From contig WNZI01000001.1 in the NCBI GenBank assembly GCA_009728235.1, forward strand, positions 1 through 64,000: 64,000 nt of DNA, given 5' to 3'. The first letter of the stretch is position 1. Each line of letters starts with the position of its first letter. Shown piece after piece: positions 34,345-43,365 of the stretch. This DNA is from Vibrio cholerae. GTDB taxonomy: Bacteria > Actinomycetota > Actinomycetes > Actinomycetales > Micrococcaceae. The notes beneath the pieces are model-generated. The model saw only the letters and a list, made by a program, of their open reading frames with translations, did not search any database and had not been told where the DNA came from. The position numbers were made by a program, and so were the translations under genes.

Positions 34345-35265
34345 TCAGCCTTTCAGACCGGAGTGCGCGAGCCCTTCCACGAATTGCCGCTGGGCAACGA
34401 GGAACACCGCGAGCACCGGGACGACCGTCATGGTCGCCGCCGCGAGCTGCACGTCCCACATCTCTCCACCGTAGGCGTCTGTGAACCGTGTCAGTGCCTG
34501 TGGGAGGGTGAACAGATCGGGTGAGGTGAGATAGACCGTCGGCTCGAGGTACATGTTCCAGGAGCCGAGGAAGGTCAGGATCGCGACGGCCGACAGTGCG
34601 GGCCGGGCGAGCGGCATGAAGATACGCCACCAAATCCCGAAGCGTCCGAGCCCGTCGAGACGTGCCGCCTCCTCGAGCTCTCCTGGCATGGCAATGAAGT
34701 ACTGCCGCATGATGAACGTTCCCAGTACCGCCGGTGCTCCAACAGCTGGTACGAGCAGCAGGGGCAGGTGGGTGTCGATGAAGCCCAGCTGCCGGAAGAT
34801 CTGGAACAGAGGGATGATCGTGACTTCGGTCGGTACGAGCAGTCCGGTGAGCACGATCAGGAACACCGCATTGCGGCCGGGGAACGGGATCCGTGCGAAG
34901 GCGTAGCCGGCCAGACTTGACACCAGCATGGTGACGACGGTGACCGTGACCGCGATGTAGAGACTGTTCCAGTACTGCAGTGCGAAGGGCTGGAACCGGA
35001 ACGCCTCGGTGTAGCCCCCGACGCTAGGGGAGTCCGGCAACAGCGTGGGTGGCGTCGAGAAGATCTCGTTGATCGGCTTGAACGAGGAGGCGATCATCCA
35101 GAAGGTCGGCACCGCGAAGGGGATGACCAACAGGACGAGTGTCACGACCAGCAGGACGGTCATGAACGGGCTGCGTCCGCGTTTGCGGCGCTTCGCCGCC
35201 TGCGGAACGGTCTCGAGTCCGGGTGTGAGCGGTGTGCCCTGCTCGATGACGGCGTCAGTTCTCAT
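34345..35265 (-). CDS. Sugar ABC transporter permease (MalG-type)
   Basis: A 306-residue inner-membrane permease with six helices. The cytoplasmic coupling motif is EEAARLDGLGRFGIWWRIFMP. A short basic N-terminus (KRRKRGRSP) precedes the first helix. It pairs with the MalF-type permease, whose stop it overlaps by 11 bases, and with the lipoprotein at 36189-37457. No ATPase gene is present, so a shared MsiK-like ATPase elsewhere is expected. Confidence 0.92.
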   Translation of the reverse strand: MRTDAVIEQGTPLTPGLETVPQAAKRRKRGRSPFMTVLLVVTLVLLVIPFAVPTFWMIASSFKPINEIFSTPPTLLPDSPSVGGYTEAFRFQPFALQYWNSLYIAVTVTVVTMLVSSLAGYAFARIPFPGRNAVFLIVLTGLLVPTEVTIIPLFQIFRQLGFIDTHLPLLLVPAVGAPAVLGTFIMRQYFIAMPGELEEAARLDGLGRFGIWWRIFMPLARPALSAVAILTFLGSWNMYLEPTVYLTSPDLFTLPQALTRFTDAYGGEMWDVQLAAATMTVVPVLAVFLVAQRQFVEGLAHSGLKG

Positions 35266-36184
35266 AGAAGACCCATTTCTTGCGCAGCTGCCACTGCATG
35301 ACCGTGAGGATCAGGACGAAGAGGAGCAGCATCAGCGACAGTGTCGAGCCGTAGCCGATGTCGCTGAACTCGAACGCCTGCTGGAATACGTAGTACACGA
35401 GGACCGTCGTGGATAGCCCGGGACCGCCCTCGGTGAGGACAGCGACCTGGGCGAATGCCTGCAGGGACCCGACAATTGTCAGGATGCCGGTCAGGAGCAG
35501 GGTGGGAGAGATTAGCGGGAGGGTGATCCTGAAGAAGATCGCCCTCGGATTCGCTCCGTCGATGCGGGCCGCCTCATAAAGGTCACCCGGGACGCCCTGA
35601 AGCGCAGCGAGGAAGAGCACCATGTTGACGCCGACGCTGCGGATCACCTGCGTGACGATCACGCTCGCCATGGCGGTCGGACCTTCCTGAAGCCAGTTCG
35701 GCCCGTCGATGCCCACGATCGCCAGGAGACCGTTGATCGCCCCGTTGTCCTGCAGGAGGAAGCCCCAGACCAGGGTCCAGGCAACGACGGAGATGACGAC
35801 GGGGGAGAAAAAGAGGGTACGGAATACGTCCCCGCCCGGGATTTTCCGGTTCAGCAACACGGCAAGCCCGAGACCGAGCGCGAGGTTCAGCACGACCACT
35901 CCGCCCGAGAAGATAGCCGTCGTGCCGAGGACGGCGCCGATTTTGGGGTCGTTCAGGGCGCGGTCGTAGTTCTCCCCGCCTACGAACTCCATGGTGCCGG
36001 TGAAGACGTTCCACTCGTTGAGACTGAACCAGACCGACAACCCGACGGGCAGCAGCACGAAGACAATCACGCCGATCAGCTGTGGAGCGATGAACAGCCA
36101 GCCAACAAGAGCGTCGCGGCGCCTAAGGTTCCAGAAGCCGCCGGCGCGCCGAGTTCGGCTGCCGACCGCCGGGGTCGCGGTCAT
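35255..36184 (-). CDS. Sugar ABC transporter permease (MalF-type)
   Basis: A 309-residue permease with six helices. The coupling motif is YEAARIDGANPRAIFFRITLP, and GLSTTVLVYYVFQQAFEFSD is typical of sugar permeases. The ATG at 36184 is chosen because it falls 4 bases after the stop of the binding-protein gene, with GGGCGAG upstream; the longer open frame is not needed. Works with the MalG-type partner. Confidence 0.92.
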   Translation of the reverse strand: MTATPAVGSRTRRAGGFWNLRRRDALVGWLFIAPQLIGVIVFVLLPVGLSVWFSLNEWNVFTGTMEFVGGENYDRALNDPKIGAVLGTTAIFSGGVVVLNLALGLGLAVLLNRKIPGGDVFRTLFFSPVVISVVAWTLVWGFLLQDNGAINGLLAIVGIDGPNWLQEGPTAMASVIVTQVIRSVGVNMVLFLAALQGVPGDLYEAARIDGANPRAIFFRITLPLISPTLLLTGILTIVGSLQAFAQVAVLTEGGPGLSTTVLVYYVFQQAFEFSDIGYGSTLSLMLLLFVLILTVMQWQLRKKWVFYEN

Positions 36185-36188
36185 GGAA

Positions 36189-37457
36189 TCACTCGCCCTT
36201 GAGGACGGGGTCGATCGCGTCGCAGACGCTGCCGAGGACCGCGGCGACATCGGCGTCCGGCGACCACATTTGGTCCAGCGCTGTCTTACCGAGTGACGTG
36301 ATTTCGGCAGGGCTGGTGACGGGAGGGGTGGCCGAAACGTCACCGAGTTCGTTGACCACGACGCGGTCCAGTTGCTCGGCGCTCAGCTTGGTGTTGACCT
36401 TGGCAAGCTCTTCCCCCGAGAGCAGCGACTGACGGGGCGGCGGGAAGAACTGGGCCAGCTTCGCGGAGTTCTCCGGGTTCGTCATGAAGGCGAGAAAGCT
36501 TGTCGCTTCCTCAACGTTTTCACCACCCTGGAGTGCGGCCATGCCAGCTTGCCCGATGTTCCCGTACTCACCGGCAGGGCCGATAGGTAGCGGGTAGATC
36601 TCGAACTCGAACGAACCATCGAGCAGGCTTGCCCGGGAGACCTGGGCGGTCGTAAAGGCGGCGTCTCCAGCGAAGAAGTCCGCCGTCACGCCGGGCCCGG
36701 GGGTGGCGCCGCTGACGTAGACGGAGTCATGGAAGAACTCGAAAGCCTCAACCATCTCTGGGGAGTCCATCGTGCACTCGGTGCCGTCATCGTTCCAAGG
36801 CTGGGCGCCCCATCCCGCCCAGACATTCGCGAGACTCAGCCAGCCGGAGAAGTCGAAGTCGCGGATGATGTAGCCGGGCTTGCCGGTGGACTCTGTGACC
36901 GCGGCGCCGACACGATCGACGTCCTCCCAGCTCAGGGTCTCAGGATCGATGGTTTGGCCGGCCTGCGCGATCAGGTCCTTGTTCACGTAGAGCGCGAACG
37001 GGGAATTCGAGAACGGGTAGGCGTAGAGCTCGCCATCCTGGCTGAAGGATTCCGTCACGCTGGGAAGGATGTCGTCGTACTCGTAGCCTTCGGTGGAGCC
37101 AAACGTCTCCGATAGCGGAGCGAGGGCTCCGGCATCGATCAGGTCCTTGGCGATATCACCGACCCAGGCGAGGTCCGGAGCGTTGCCTCCGGCGGCCTGA
37201 GTCGTCAGCGTCGAGTTGTAATCGGCGAAGGGAAGCGACTCGAAAGTAATCGATTCCACCTCCGGATGGTCGGCCATGTAAGCGTCAGCCATCGAATTGA
37301 ATACGGCGAGCTGGTTCTCGTCGGAGGTCCAGACGGACATCCTCAGAGCGACGGGCGCTGAGCTTTCGGGTTCATCGCCGGCGGAGGAGCAGCCCGACAG
37401 GGCGGCGACCATTCCTACGGCTGCGAACGAGGCCATCAGCTTCGTTGCTGGTCTCAT
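36189..37457 (-). CDS. Sugar ABC transporter substrate-binding lipoprotein
   Basis: A 422-residue family-1 solute-binding lipoprotein. Signal peptide residues 1-22 end in the lipobox VAALSGC. The mature part has LRMSVWTSDENQLAVFN and the MalE-type hinge pieces APDLAWVGDIAKDLIDAGAL and NSPFALYVNKDL. It captures the sugar outside the cell for the two permeases downstream. Purine-rich AGAGAGAGA precedes the ATG. Confidence 0.92.
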   Translation of the reverse strand: MRPATKLMASFAAVGMVAALSGCSSAGDEPESSAPVALRMSVWTSDENQLAVFNSMADAYMADHPEVESITFESLPFADYNSTLTTQAAGGNAPDLAWVGDIAKDLIDAGALAPLSETFGSTEGYEYDDILPSVTESFSQDGELYAYPFSNSPFALYVNKDLIAQAGQTIDPETLSWEDVDRVGAAVTESTGKPGYIIRDFDFSGWLSLANVWAGWGAQPWNDDGTECTMDSPEMVEAFEFFHDSVYVSGATPGPGVTADFFAGDAAFTTAQVSRASLLDGSFEFEIYPLPIGPAGEYGNIGQAGMAALQGGENVEEATSFLAFMTNPENSAKLAQFFPPPRQSLLSGEELAKVNTKLSAEQLDRVVVNELGDVSATPPVTSPAEITSLGKTALDQMWSPDADVAAVLGSVCDAIDPVLKGE

Positions 37458-37497
37458 CGTCTCTCTCTTTCTCTCTGGTTCTTCTCGTGGTTCCCGG

Positions 37498-39096
37498 TCA
37501 ATACCCGACGATGTCGGGCCAGTGGGTCTCGATGCCGCGCGATTCAAGTCGGGCCTGCAGGCGGGCGACGAGAGCGGGGTCGGCAGCGATCTCGTGGGGC
37601 GTCAGATCCTCCGCGAGAGCGAACGCAGCAAGTTCACCGACGGCCTCACCGATATTCCACTCAACGGGATGCAGCCGGTAGGCGCCGTTGGTGATGTGTG
37701 TCGTCCCGATGTTCTTACCGCCTGGAAGGAGGTTGGTTTCCGTCCGTGGGATGAGGGCTCCCAGGGGAATCTCGAATGGCGAGCATTCGACGTCGAGGTA
37801 GTTGTCGCCTCCCGTCGTGGGATGCAGGTCGATCCGGTACATACCCACTCCGACGGAGTCATCAAAGCGCGCAGGTCCGCTCGTTCCGCGGGCGGCGACG
37901 GACACGTCCTGCTCTCGTACCGTGGTCAGAGCCCGGATGCGTCGGGACTCGCGGATGTAAGGGGCCTGGGCGAGACCGTCGGCTGTTCCCATCACATCAC
38001 CGCGTAGCCGTAGTCCCTTCCAGCCGCGGCCGCCGTCCGGGCGAGGCGCTTCGGTTTGCAGCCAGTAGAAATAAGAGAGGGAAAGGGCACGAGCGCCTGC
38101 GAGGTGTTTTTCCGGCTGGGGCACATCAAGGATCGAGCTGTCGAGATAATCGAGCATCGGCCAGTTTGCGAGGACGATGTCGCTGTCGAGTGCGCCCGGT
38201 TGCAGGTTCTCGGTGGCAAGAATGCGGCGGAACATCCACAGGTCGGTGTCGCCGCCTTGCGCACGCTGATCGGCGGAACGTGTGTCACCGACGGCGTTGA
38301 CGTGCATGGTGCGGATTTCGGGGCGGAGGGTCCTCGGATTGGGTGCCGTGAACGACAGCAGCTTCCCACCCCAGAATGGCACTTCGTACTCGTGCCAGTA
38401 GTCGTAGTCCGCGGGACGGTCGATCGTGTGATCACCGTCGGAGCTGTCGAAGCCAAAGCACCAGGTGATGGCCTGGACGTTGAAGGGATCGGCGACGGAG
38501 GGAGCGCTAGGCTCGCCGTGCTCGTCGTGCGACTCTGTGCCCACGACGTAATCGACCTCGGCTAGAGGCAGGAGTTCACCGGTTTCGGTGGCGTCGACGA
38601 CATAACGGCTCGACACCGAGTACTCCTCGCCGGATGTCGTATCCCTCAGAAGCACGCGGTCGATCCTGGAGTCGCTTCCATCGACTGCGAAGGGGACGAC
38701 ACCGCCGATCAGACGAATCGCACCACTGGAGCGGTAAGGCGCCAGCATCTCATCGATCACGGCCGCCGCGACGCGAGGCTCGGCGCATAGCTTACTCACC
38801 AAGCCCCGCCCCGGGTTCAGCCGCTCGTCGCGCATCGCCTCAGAGGTAAGCGGGTAATTGCGGCGGTAGTAGCCCCGGATTCCGTCGCGGAGCCGACGGT
38901 AGTCGGCGGTCACCCCAAACTGCTCAACCCAGGTGTGCTCATCCGGGGGTACCCCCTGCGACGTCAATTGGCCCCCGAGCCATGAATACTGTTCCGACAG
39001 CACCACCGAGAGCCCGTTGCGGGCCAGGGCAATCGCAGCCGCGACTCCACCAAGGCCACCGCCAATCACTGCGACATCCGCCTGCACTGGGATCAC
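37498..39096 (-). CDS. FAD-dependent oxidoreductase (FAD_oxidored / PF12831-like)
   Basis: A 532-residue flavoprotein, first gene of the leftward operon. It has the N-terminal dinucleotide motif VAVIGGGLGGVAAAIALARNG followed by SEQYSWLGGQLTSQGV, the middle YVVDATETGELLPLA, and the C-terminal LLPGGKNIGTTHITNGAYRLHPVEWNIGEAVG. This pattern fits the FAD_oxidored family often found in sugar-use loci, where substrates are mostly unknown. The GTG at 39096 follows GAGGTGG. No signal peptide. It may oxidise a hydroxyl of the mannoside before or after hydrolysis; this is inference. Confidence 0.85.
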   Translation of the reverse strand: MIPVQADVAVIGGGLGGVAAAIALARNGLSVVLSEQYSWLGGQLTSQGVPPDEHTWVEQFGVTADYRRLRDGIRGYYRRNYPLTSEAMRDERLNPGRGLVSKLCAEPRVAAAVIDEMLAPYRSSGAIRLIGGVVPFAVDGSDSRIDRVLLRDTTSGEEYSVSSRYVVDATETGELLPLAEVDYVVGTESHDEHGEPSAPSVADPFNVQAITWCFGFDSSDGDHTIDRPADYDYWHEYEVPFWGGKLLSFTAPNPRTLRPEIRTMHVNAVGDTRSADQRAQGGDTDLWMFRRILATENLQPGALDSDIVLANWPMLDYLDSSILDVPQPEKHLAGARALSLSYFYWLQTEAPRPDGGRGWKGLRLRGDVMGTADGLAQAPYIRESRRIRALTTVREQDVSVAARGTSGPARFDDSVGVGMYRIDLHPTTGGDNYLDVECSPFEIPLGALIPRTETNLLPGGKNIGTTHITNGAYRLHPVEWNIGEAVGELAAFALAEDLTPHEIAADPALVARLQARLESRGIETHWPDIVGY

Positions 39097-39148
39097 GTAT
39101 CCACCTCGTAGTCGTCCTCATTGACAGCCATCCGTCTCGCAAACCGTC

Positions 39149-39166
39149 TGGTAATACGTATTGTCG
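39149..39166. promoter_or_regulatory. LacI-type operator O2
   Basis: TGGTAATA and TATTGTCG flank a central CG. The inner AATACGTATT is a perfect palindrome and the outer bases match operator O1 (28449-28466) at 15 of 18 positions. It lies 53 bases upstream of the FAD oxidoreductase GTG, in the promoter region of the leftward ABC/esterase operon. Confidence 0.7.
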
Positions 39167-39571
39167 CGACGATTGATACCGTAACGCACGCTTCCTTTCA
39201 TGGCAACCAATTCCCGGTGGAAGGAATGCATCACTGTCCGGGCGGCACGCAGGCAACAACTTTGCTGGGTCATACGGCACCTCGCTCTTGCCTCCGCGTA
39301 ACCTCCTCGCCGCGTCCTTCTGCGGAACCAGAAGCTCAGGACCACGGCGACAGCCATGCTCGTGGTGTGTGACTTCTTAACCGACGCCGGCGCTGTGGAT
39401 CAGAGCGGTTCAGCGGTGACAAAACCCTCATCTCAATCCGCAGTAAGTCCCGTCCTGTTCCTAGGCTGGGAGCATGTCCCACCAGCCCGCGCACGCCTTG
39501 ACTGGAGCAGGAGTACATCAGGGCTTCGGATCTCAACACGCTGCTCATACTCCCCCAGCGACTGCTGACGG
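39167..39571. other. Long intergenic stretch without a recognisable gene
   Basis: About 405 bases between operator O2 and the right dif-like site. Short open frames on both strands have no RBS and no recognisable domain. Base composition is less G/C-rich than the flanking chromosome. It probably holds the promoter of the leftward operon plus the edge of the island; nothing else is seen. Confidence 0.5.
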
Positions 39572-39599
39572 ACCGCCGATAACCGACGTTATGACAAGC
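39572..39599 (+). other. dif-like XerC/XerD site, right end of island
   Basis: Left arm ACCGCCGATAA, 6-base core CCGACG, right arm TTATGACAAGC, in the same orientation as the site at 27388-27415. The left arms differ at one base and the inner right-arm bases TTATG agree; the cores differ. Between 39600 and the next gene (stop at 39721) there is no further feature. As a direct repeat the pair could let XerC/XerD excise the intervening DNA. Confidence 0.5.
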
Positions 39600-39720
39600 A
39601 AAAAGGCCTGGCCAATATGCCGCCCTCGTCGTCGATGATCACATCCCCCAAGAGCGAAAGTGCCCGCCCCCAATCCGCTCCGGCCGCCCGGTTGCGGTGA
39701 GTTCCAGGCGGACCGGCGGA

Positions 39721-40539
39721 CTACGGGACCAGGGGGAGCTTCTCGCCGGCTTCGACGGGTGCGTCGATGACGTTCGCTCGGACCGGCATCGGGCAGGTAC
39801 CGAAGGGTGTGAACGCACTGGGATAGGCGACGGCCCTGTTGAAATCGATGGTCACTGCTCCGTCGGTCTCCGGCCGGCGGACGGTCACCCTGCGCCAGCC
39901 CGGCGTCGAGATGCCGTTGGTGCTGTCGTGGAAGGTGATGCCGAGCGCTCCGCCGTCCTCCTGCGACGTCCGGAGCCGAAAGTCCCTGTCCTCGCCGGGA
40001 AGCCGGAACACGATCTCGCCCACGGTCCGCTCCGAGCCGGGAACCTCGGGGTGAGCCGTGCGGATCACCTCGTCCTTCGGTTCGTCGTACGCCTCGTAGC
40101 GACCCCGCACCACGAGGTCGGAGCGGTAGGCGAAGACAGGCACTCCGGTGAAGCCGGTCAGGGTGGGGGACTCGGAGTCCCTCGTCCGGATGGCGTAGCG
40201 CCCCGCGCGGCGGGCCAGTTCGACGACGGTCCGCTGTCCGTCCTCGCCGCCGCACGCGACCCACGCCAGCGACTCCTCGTCATCGAGGGCGGCAGAGACG
40301 GTGCCGTCCACAGGGTGTCCGGTAGCGAGGTCGACGACGCCGTCCGCGGCTGCAGCGCTCAGCTGCGCGGACACCTGGTCCGCGGACCAGAGGCCCGGGA
40401 GGATGTCCACGGGAGCGGGCCCCGAGGGCAGCCATTGGAAGGAGGTCAGGGAGAGCCAGCCGTGCTTCTCCGCAAGGGCTGCATCGCGGGCCGCACGGAA
40501 ACGGACCCAGCGTTGCTCGGCGGTCGGGGTGGTCGTCAT
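39721..40539 (-). CDS. DUF1684 domain-containing protein
   Basis: A 272-residue protein. Family pieces: KHGWLSLTSFQWLPSG near the N-terminus, RDFRLRTSQEDGGALGITFHD, and the C-terminal DFNRAVAYPSAFTPFGTCPMP. No signal peptide or membrane helix. DUF1684 proteins have no settled function. AGGAGG precedes the ATG. It is the first gene right of the island and diverges from ppk2. Confidence 0.87.
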   Translation of the reverse strand: MTTTPTAEQRWVRFRAARDAALAEKHGWLSLTSFQWLPSGPAPVDILPGLWSADQVSAQLSAAAADGVVDLATGHPVDGTVSAALDDEESLAWVACGGEDGQRTVVELARRAGRYAIRTRDSESPTLTGFTGVPVFAYRSDLVVRGRYEAYDEPKDEVIRTAHPEVPGSERTVGEIVFRLPGEDRDFRLRTSQEDGGALGITFHDSTNGISTPGWRRVTVRRPETDGAVTIDFNRAVAYPSAFTPFGTCPMPVRANVIDAPVEAGEKLPLVP

Positions 40540-40806
40540 GTGTCCTCCTGTGTGTCGGCGGGGCGCACCTGGCCTGGAACCCCGGCGCGGTCCGCCTCAT
40601 TCCCGACGGTATCCTGCGCATCAACCGGCAGGAGCTACCAATCCGAACCGGCGCCGTCCAGACCAGTCGGCGGCATGCGCGCCGGGAACGGGCCCGAGTA
40701 TCGTACGCAGGGATGTCGGCCGCCGTCCGGACAGCGTCGCGCTCCGGCGCACGTCCGGCTGATGCGCGATCCACCATCCCGTACGGCCGCAGCAGGAGGA
40801 GGAACA

Positions 40807-41754
40807 GTGACCATCGACCACGTACCGACCGCGGCGGACAACGAGCCCGCCGACGGAGTGCAGGCAATCGGGGTGCCCGTACCGGCACCGCACGACGGGG
40901 GCACCGAGGTACTGCTGCCGCACCCGGATCAGCCCACGTGGCGGGAGGACTATCCGTACGAGCAGCGGATGACGGAGCGTGAGTACCAGAAGGCCAAGAG
41001 GGTCCTGCAGATCGAACTGCTCAAGATGCAAGGGTGGGTCAAGGCCAACAACGCCAAGGTCGCGGTGCTCTTCGAGGGGCGGGACGCAGCGGGAAAGGGC
41101 GGCACCATCAAGCGCTTCACGGAGAACCTGAACCCGCGTGGCGCCCGCGTGGTCGCACTGGACAAACCCAGCGACAAGGAACGGACACAGTGGTATTTCC
41201 AGCGCTACGTCTCGGTGCTGCCCTCGGGTGGGGAGATCGTCCTCTTCGATCGGTCCTGGTACAACAGGGCAGGCGTGGAGCGGGTGATGGGATTCTGCAC
41301 GCCGGTCGAGTACCTCGAGTTCATGCGGCAGGCCCCCGAGTTCGAACGCATGCTCGTTCGCAGCGACATGCGCCTGATCAAGTTCTGGTTCTCGGTGTCG
41401 CAGGAGGAGCAACGACGCCGTTTCGCCCAACGCCACACCGACCCGGTCCGCCGCTGGAAGCTCAGCCCGATGGACCTGCAGTCGCTCGACAAATGGAACG
41501 AATACACCGAGGCCAAGGAGGCCATGTTCTTCTACACGAACACGGCCGATGCTCCCTGGACTGTCGTCAAGAGCAATGACAAGAAGCGAGCCCGGATCGA
41601 GGCGCTCCGCTACGTGCTCTCCGTCCTGGACTACGACGAGAAGGATCACGACGCCGTGGGCACGCCCGACCCGCTGATCGTCGGCACCGGTCCCCATTCG
41701 AGTGCCTTCGACGCCGCCGAGCAGTCGTCGCGCCTCTTTCCCACCCTCCAGTAA
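40807..41754 (+). CDS. ppk2: Polyphosphate kinase 2
   Basis: A 315-residue PPK2 that transfers phosphate between polyphosphate and nucleotides. Walker A is FEGRDAAGKGGTIKRF (about residues 89-104); Walker B is IVLFDRSWYNRAGVERVMGF, containing DRSWYNR; the lid region is RRWKLSPMDLQSLDKWNEYT. The GTG at 40807 follows AGGAGGAGGAA, an excellent RBS, so the much longer open frame upstream is not coding. Single-domain form. Confidence 0.94.
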   Translation: MTIDHVPTAADNEPADGVQAIGVPVPAPHDGGTEVLLPHPDQPTWREDYPYEQRMTEREYQKAKRVLQIELLKMQGWVKANNAKVAVLFEGRDAAGKGGTIKRFTENLNPRGARVVALDKPSDKERTQWYFQRYVSVLPSGGEIVLFDRSWYNRAGVERVMGFCTPVEYLEFMRQAPEFERMLVRSDMRLIKFWFSVSQEEQRRRFAQRHTDPVRRWKLSPMDLQSLDKWNEYTEAKEAMFFYTNTADAPWTVVKSNDKKRARIEALRYVLSVLDYDEKDHDAVGTPDPLIVGTGPHSSAFDAAEQSSRLFPTLQ

Positions 41755-41773
41755 CGCGCATCCGGTCGTGGCC

Positions 41774-42565
41774 TCAGGAGGCGGGACGGCGCTCCCGGTC
41801 CGAGGAGTGGAGGGTCAGGAAGAGCCGGTGGGCCGTGATGACGACGGCGAGCCACGCAATACCGAGGGTCCACGCGACCAGGACGTCGGTCAGCCAGTGG
41901 TGGCCGAGGTAGACGCGGCTCACTCCCATGGTCACGGCGAAGACGACGGCGAGCGTGATGGTGAGCGCTCGCGTGCGCTTGTGATGCTGCCGGATCACGA
42001 GCAGGTAGGCGATGATGCCCGCGATGACCATCGCGTTCAGTGAGTGCCCGCTCGGGAAGGACGGCGAGGACTCGTAGGGCGGTACCGCGAGCTCGATCGG
42101 CGGACGGAGGCGCCCGATCGCGTCCTTTCCCGCGACGGTCATCAGGAGTGAACCGAAGGCCGCCGCCGGAAGGAGGATGACGGGTGTCCAGGATCGTCGC
42201 CGCACGGCGAGGAGCACCATGACGGAGACGGCGAGGATCGGCATGCCGATGGGTCCGCCCACGTTCGTGTAGCCGGTGATGAAGGCGTCGAGCCAGCCCT
42301 GTCGGAGCCCGACGGCGAGGTCCAGGGCCGGCTGGTCCAGTGCCGCGACGCCGTTGGATTCCACCACGGCCTCGTACACCTCGGCGGACGCCGCGGTCAG
42401 TCCGGCCGCGATACCCCCGCCGATGCCGATGATGAGCAGCAGGGCTGCGTGGGGTCCGATCCAGCGCGCGAGCGGCCGGACGCACCGGACGAGGAAACGA
42501 CCCATGGGAGTGGTCCAACGGGTCAGGTCCCGTCGTCCGACGTACTGGTCCTGGTGGGAAGGCAT
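41774..42565 (-). CDS. PAP2 family membrane phosphatase
   Basis: A 263-residue membrane protein with about six helices and the three PAP2 motifs: KDAIGRLRPP, PSFPSGHSLNAMV and SRVYLGHHWLTDVLVAW. It dephosphorylates lipid phosphates such as phosphatidic acid or undecaprenyl diphosphate; which one is not evident. A TAGAGT hexamer ends 6 bases before the ATG (leaderless pattern). Convergent with ppk2, 19 bases apart. Confidence 0.9.
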   Translation of the reverse strand: MPSHQDQYVGRRDLTRWTTPMGRFLVRCVRPLARWIGPHAALLLIIGIGGGIAAGLTAASAEVYEAVVESNGVAALDQPALDLAVGLRQGWLDAFITGYTNVGGPIGMPILAVSVMVLLAVRRRSWTPVILLPAAAFGSLLMTVAGKDAIGRLRPPIELAVPPYESSPSFPSGHSLNAMVIAGIIAYLLVIRQHHKRTRALTITLAVVFAVTMGVSRVYLGHHWLTDVLVAWTLGIAWLAVVITAHRLFLTLHSSDRERRPAS

Positions 42566-42695
42566 CCATCGACTCTAAGTCCGTAGCAGCGCGAACGGCA
42601 GCCCGATGGTCGGGCGGACGGGGATTTGCGGGACGGGGTCCGGCATGAGCCGGAGGGCTCCGGGTCCTGTCGGCGCGGGGAGCTAGGCTGACCGC

Positions 42696-43358
42696 ATGAC
42701 TGATTCAGGGCGGATCCGCGACATCGTGCGAGGCGTTCCCGTGTTCCCGGACGAGATGCCGTTCTTCGACCCTGGCTCGGCTCCTCCATCTCCCATCGAT
42801 CTCTTCGTCGAGTGGCTGCAGCGCGCAGTGACTGACGGCGTTGCAGCACCCCACGCCGTCAACCTCTCGACGGCCGACGCCGACGGCACACCGCACGCCC
42901 GCGTGGTGATCCTCAAGGACGTGACGGACGACGGCTGGCAGGTCGCCTCCAGCGCGGACAGCCCGAAGGGGCGCCAGCTCGCTGCCCGTCCGTCCGCCGC
43001 TCTCACGTTCTTCTGGCCCGCAGCCGGTCGCCAGATCAGGGTCCGAGGGTCGGTGTCGACGGGGACCACGGAGGAGAACGACGCCGATTTCCAGCGACGC
43101 CACCCGGTGGCTCGCGCACTGGTGCTGGCCGGCAGCCAGAGCGCCACGCTGCGGAGTCGTGAGCAGGTGGACGCGGCCGTCGAGGAGCAGATGCGGCGCA
43201 TCGATTCGACCGACGGCCTCGCATCCACCACCTGGACCGTCTTCACCGTCGCTCCCGACGCCGTCGAGTTCTGGCAGGCGGACCAGGAACGCCGCCACAT
43301 CCGATTGCTCTACACGCGGTCCGGCGACGGGTGGCGCAGGGAGATGCTCTGGCCCTAG
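42696..43358 (+). CDS. Pyridoxamine 5'-phosphate oxidase family protein
   Basis: A 220-residue FMN-binding split-barrel protein like PdxH. Recognisable blocks: AVNLSTADADGTPHARVVILKDV, VASSADSPKGRQLAARPSAALTFFW, and the C-terminal VEFWQADQERRHIRLLYTR. It may be a true pyridoxamine phosphate oxidase or a paralogue; the final RL/RLxP-type tail of classical PdxH is present only in modified form (REMLWP). A -10-like TAGGCT ends 6 bases before the ATG. Confidence 0.85.
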   Translation: MTDSGRIRDIVRGVPVFPDEMPFFDPGSAPPSPIDLFVEWLQRAVTDGVAAPHAVNLSTADADGTPHARVVILKDVTDDGWQVASSADSPKGRQLAARPSAALTFFWPAAGRQIRVRGSVSTGTTEENDADFQRRHPVARALVLAGSQSATLRSREQVDAAVEEQMRRIDSTDGLASTTWTVFTVAPDAVEFWQADQERRHIRLLYTRSGDGWRREMLWP

Positions 43359-43365
43359 CCGTCGA

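Noticed and set aside
39697-40806. Long upstream extension of the ppk2 frame
   Set aside because: It runs antisense through DUF1684, and the GTG at 40807 has an excellent RBS exactly where PPK2 similarity begins.
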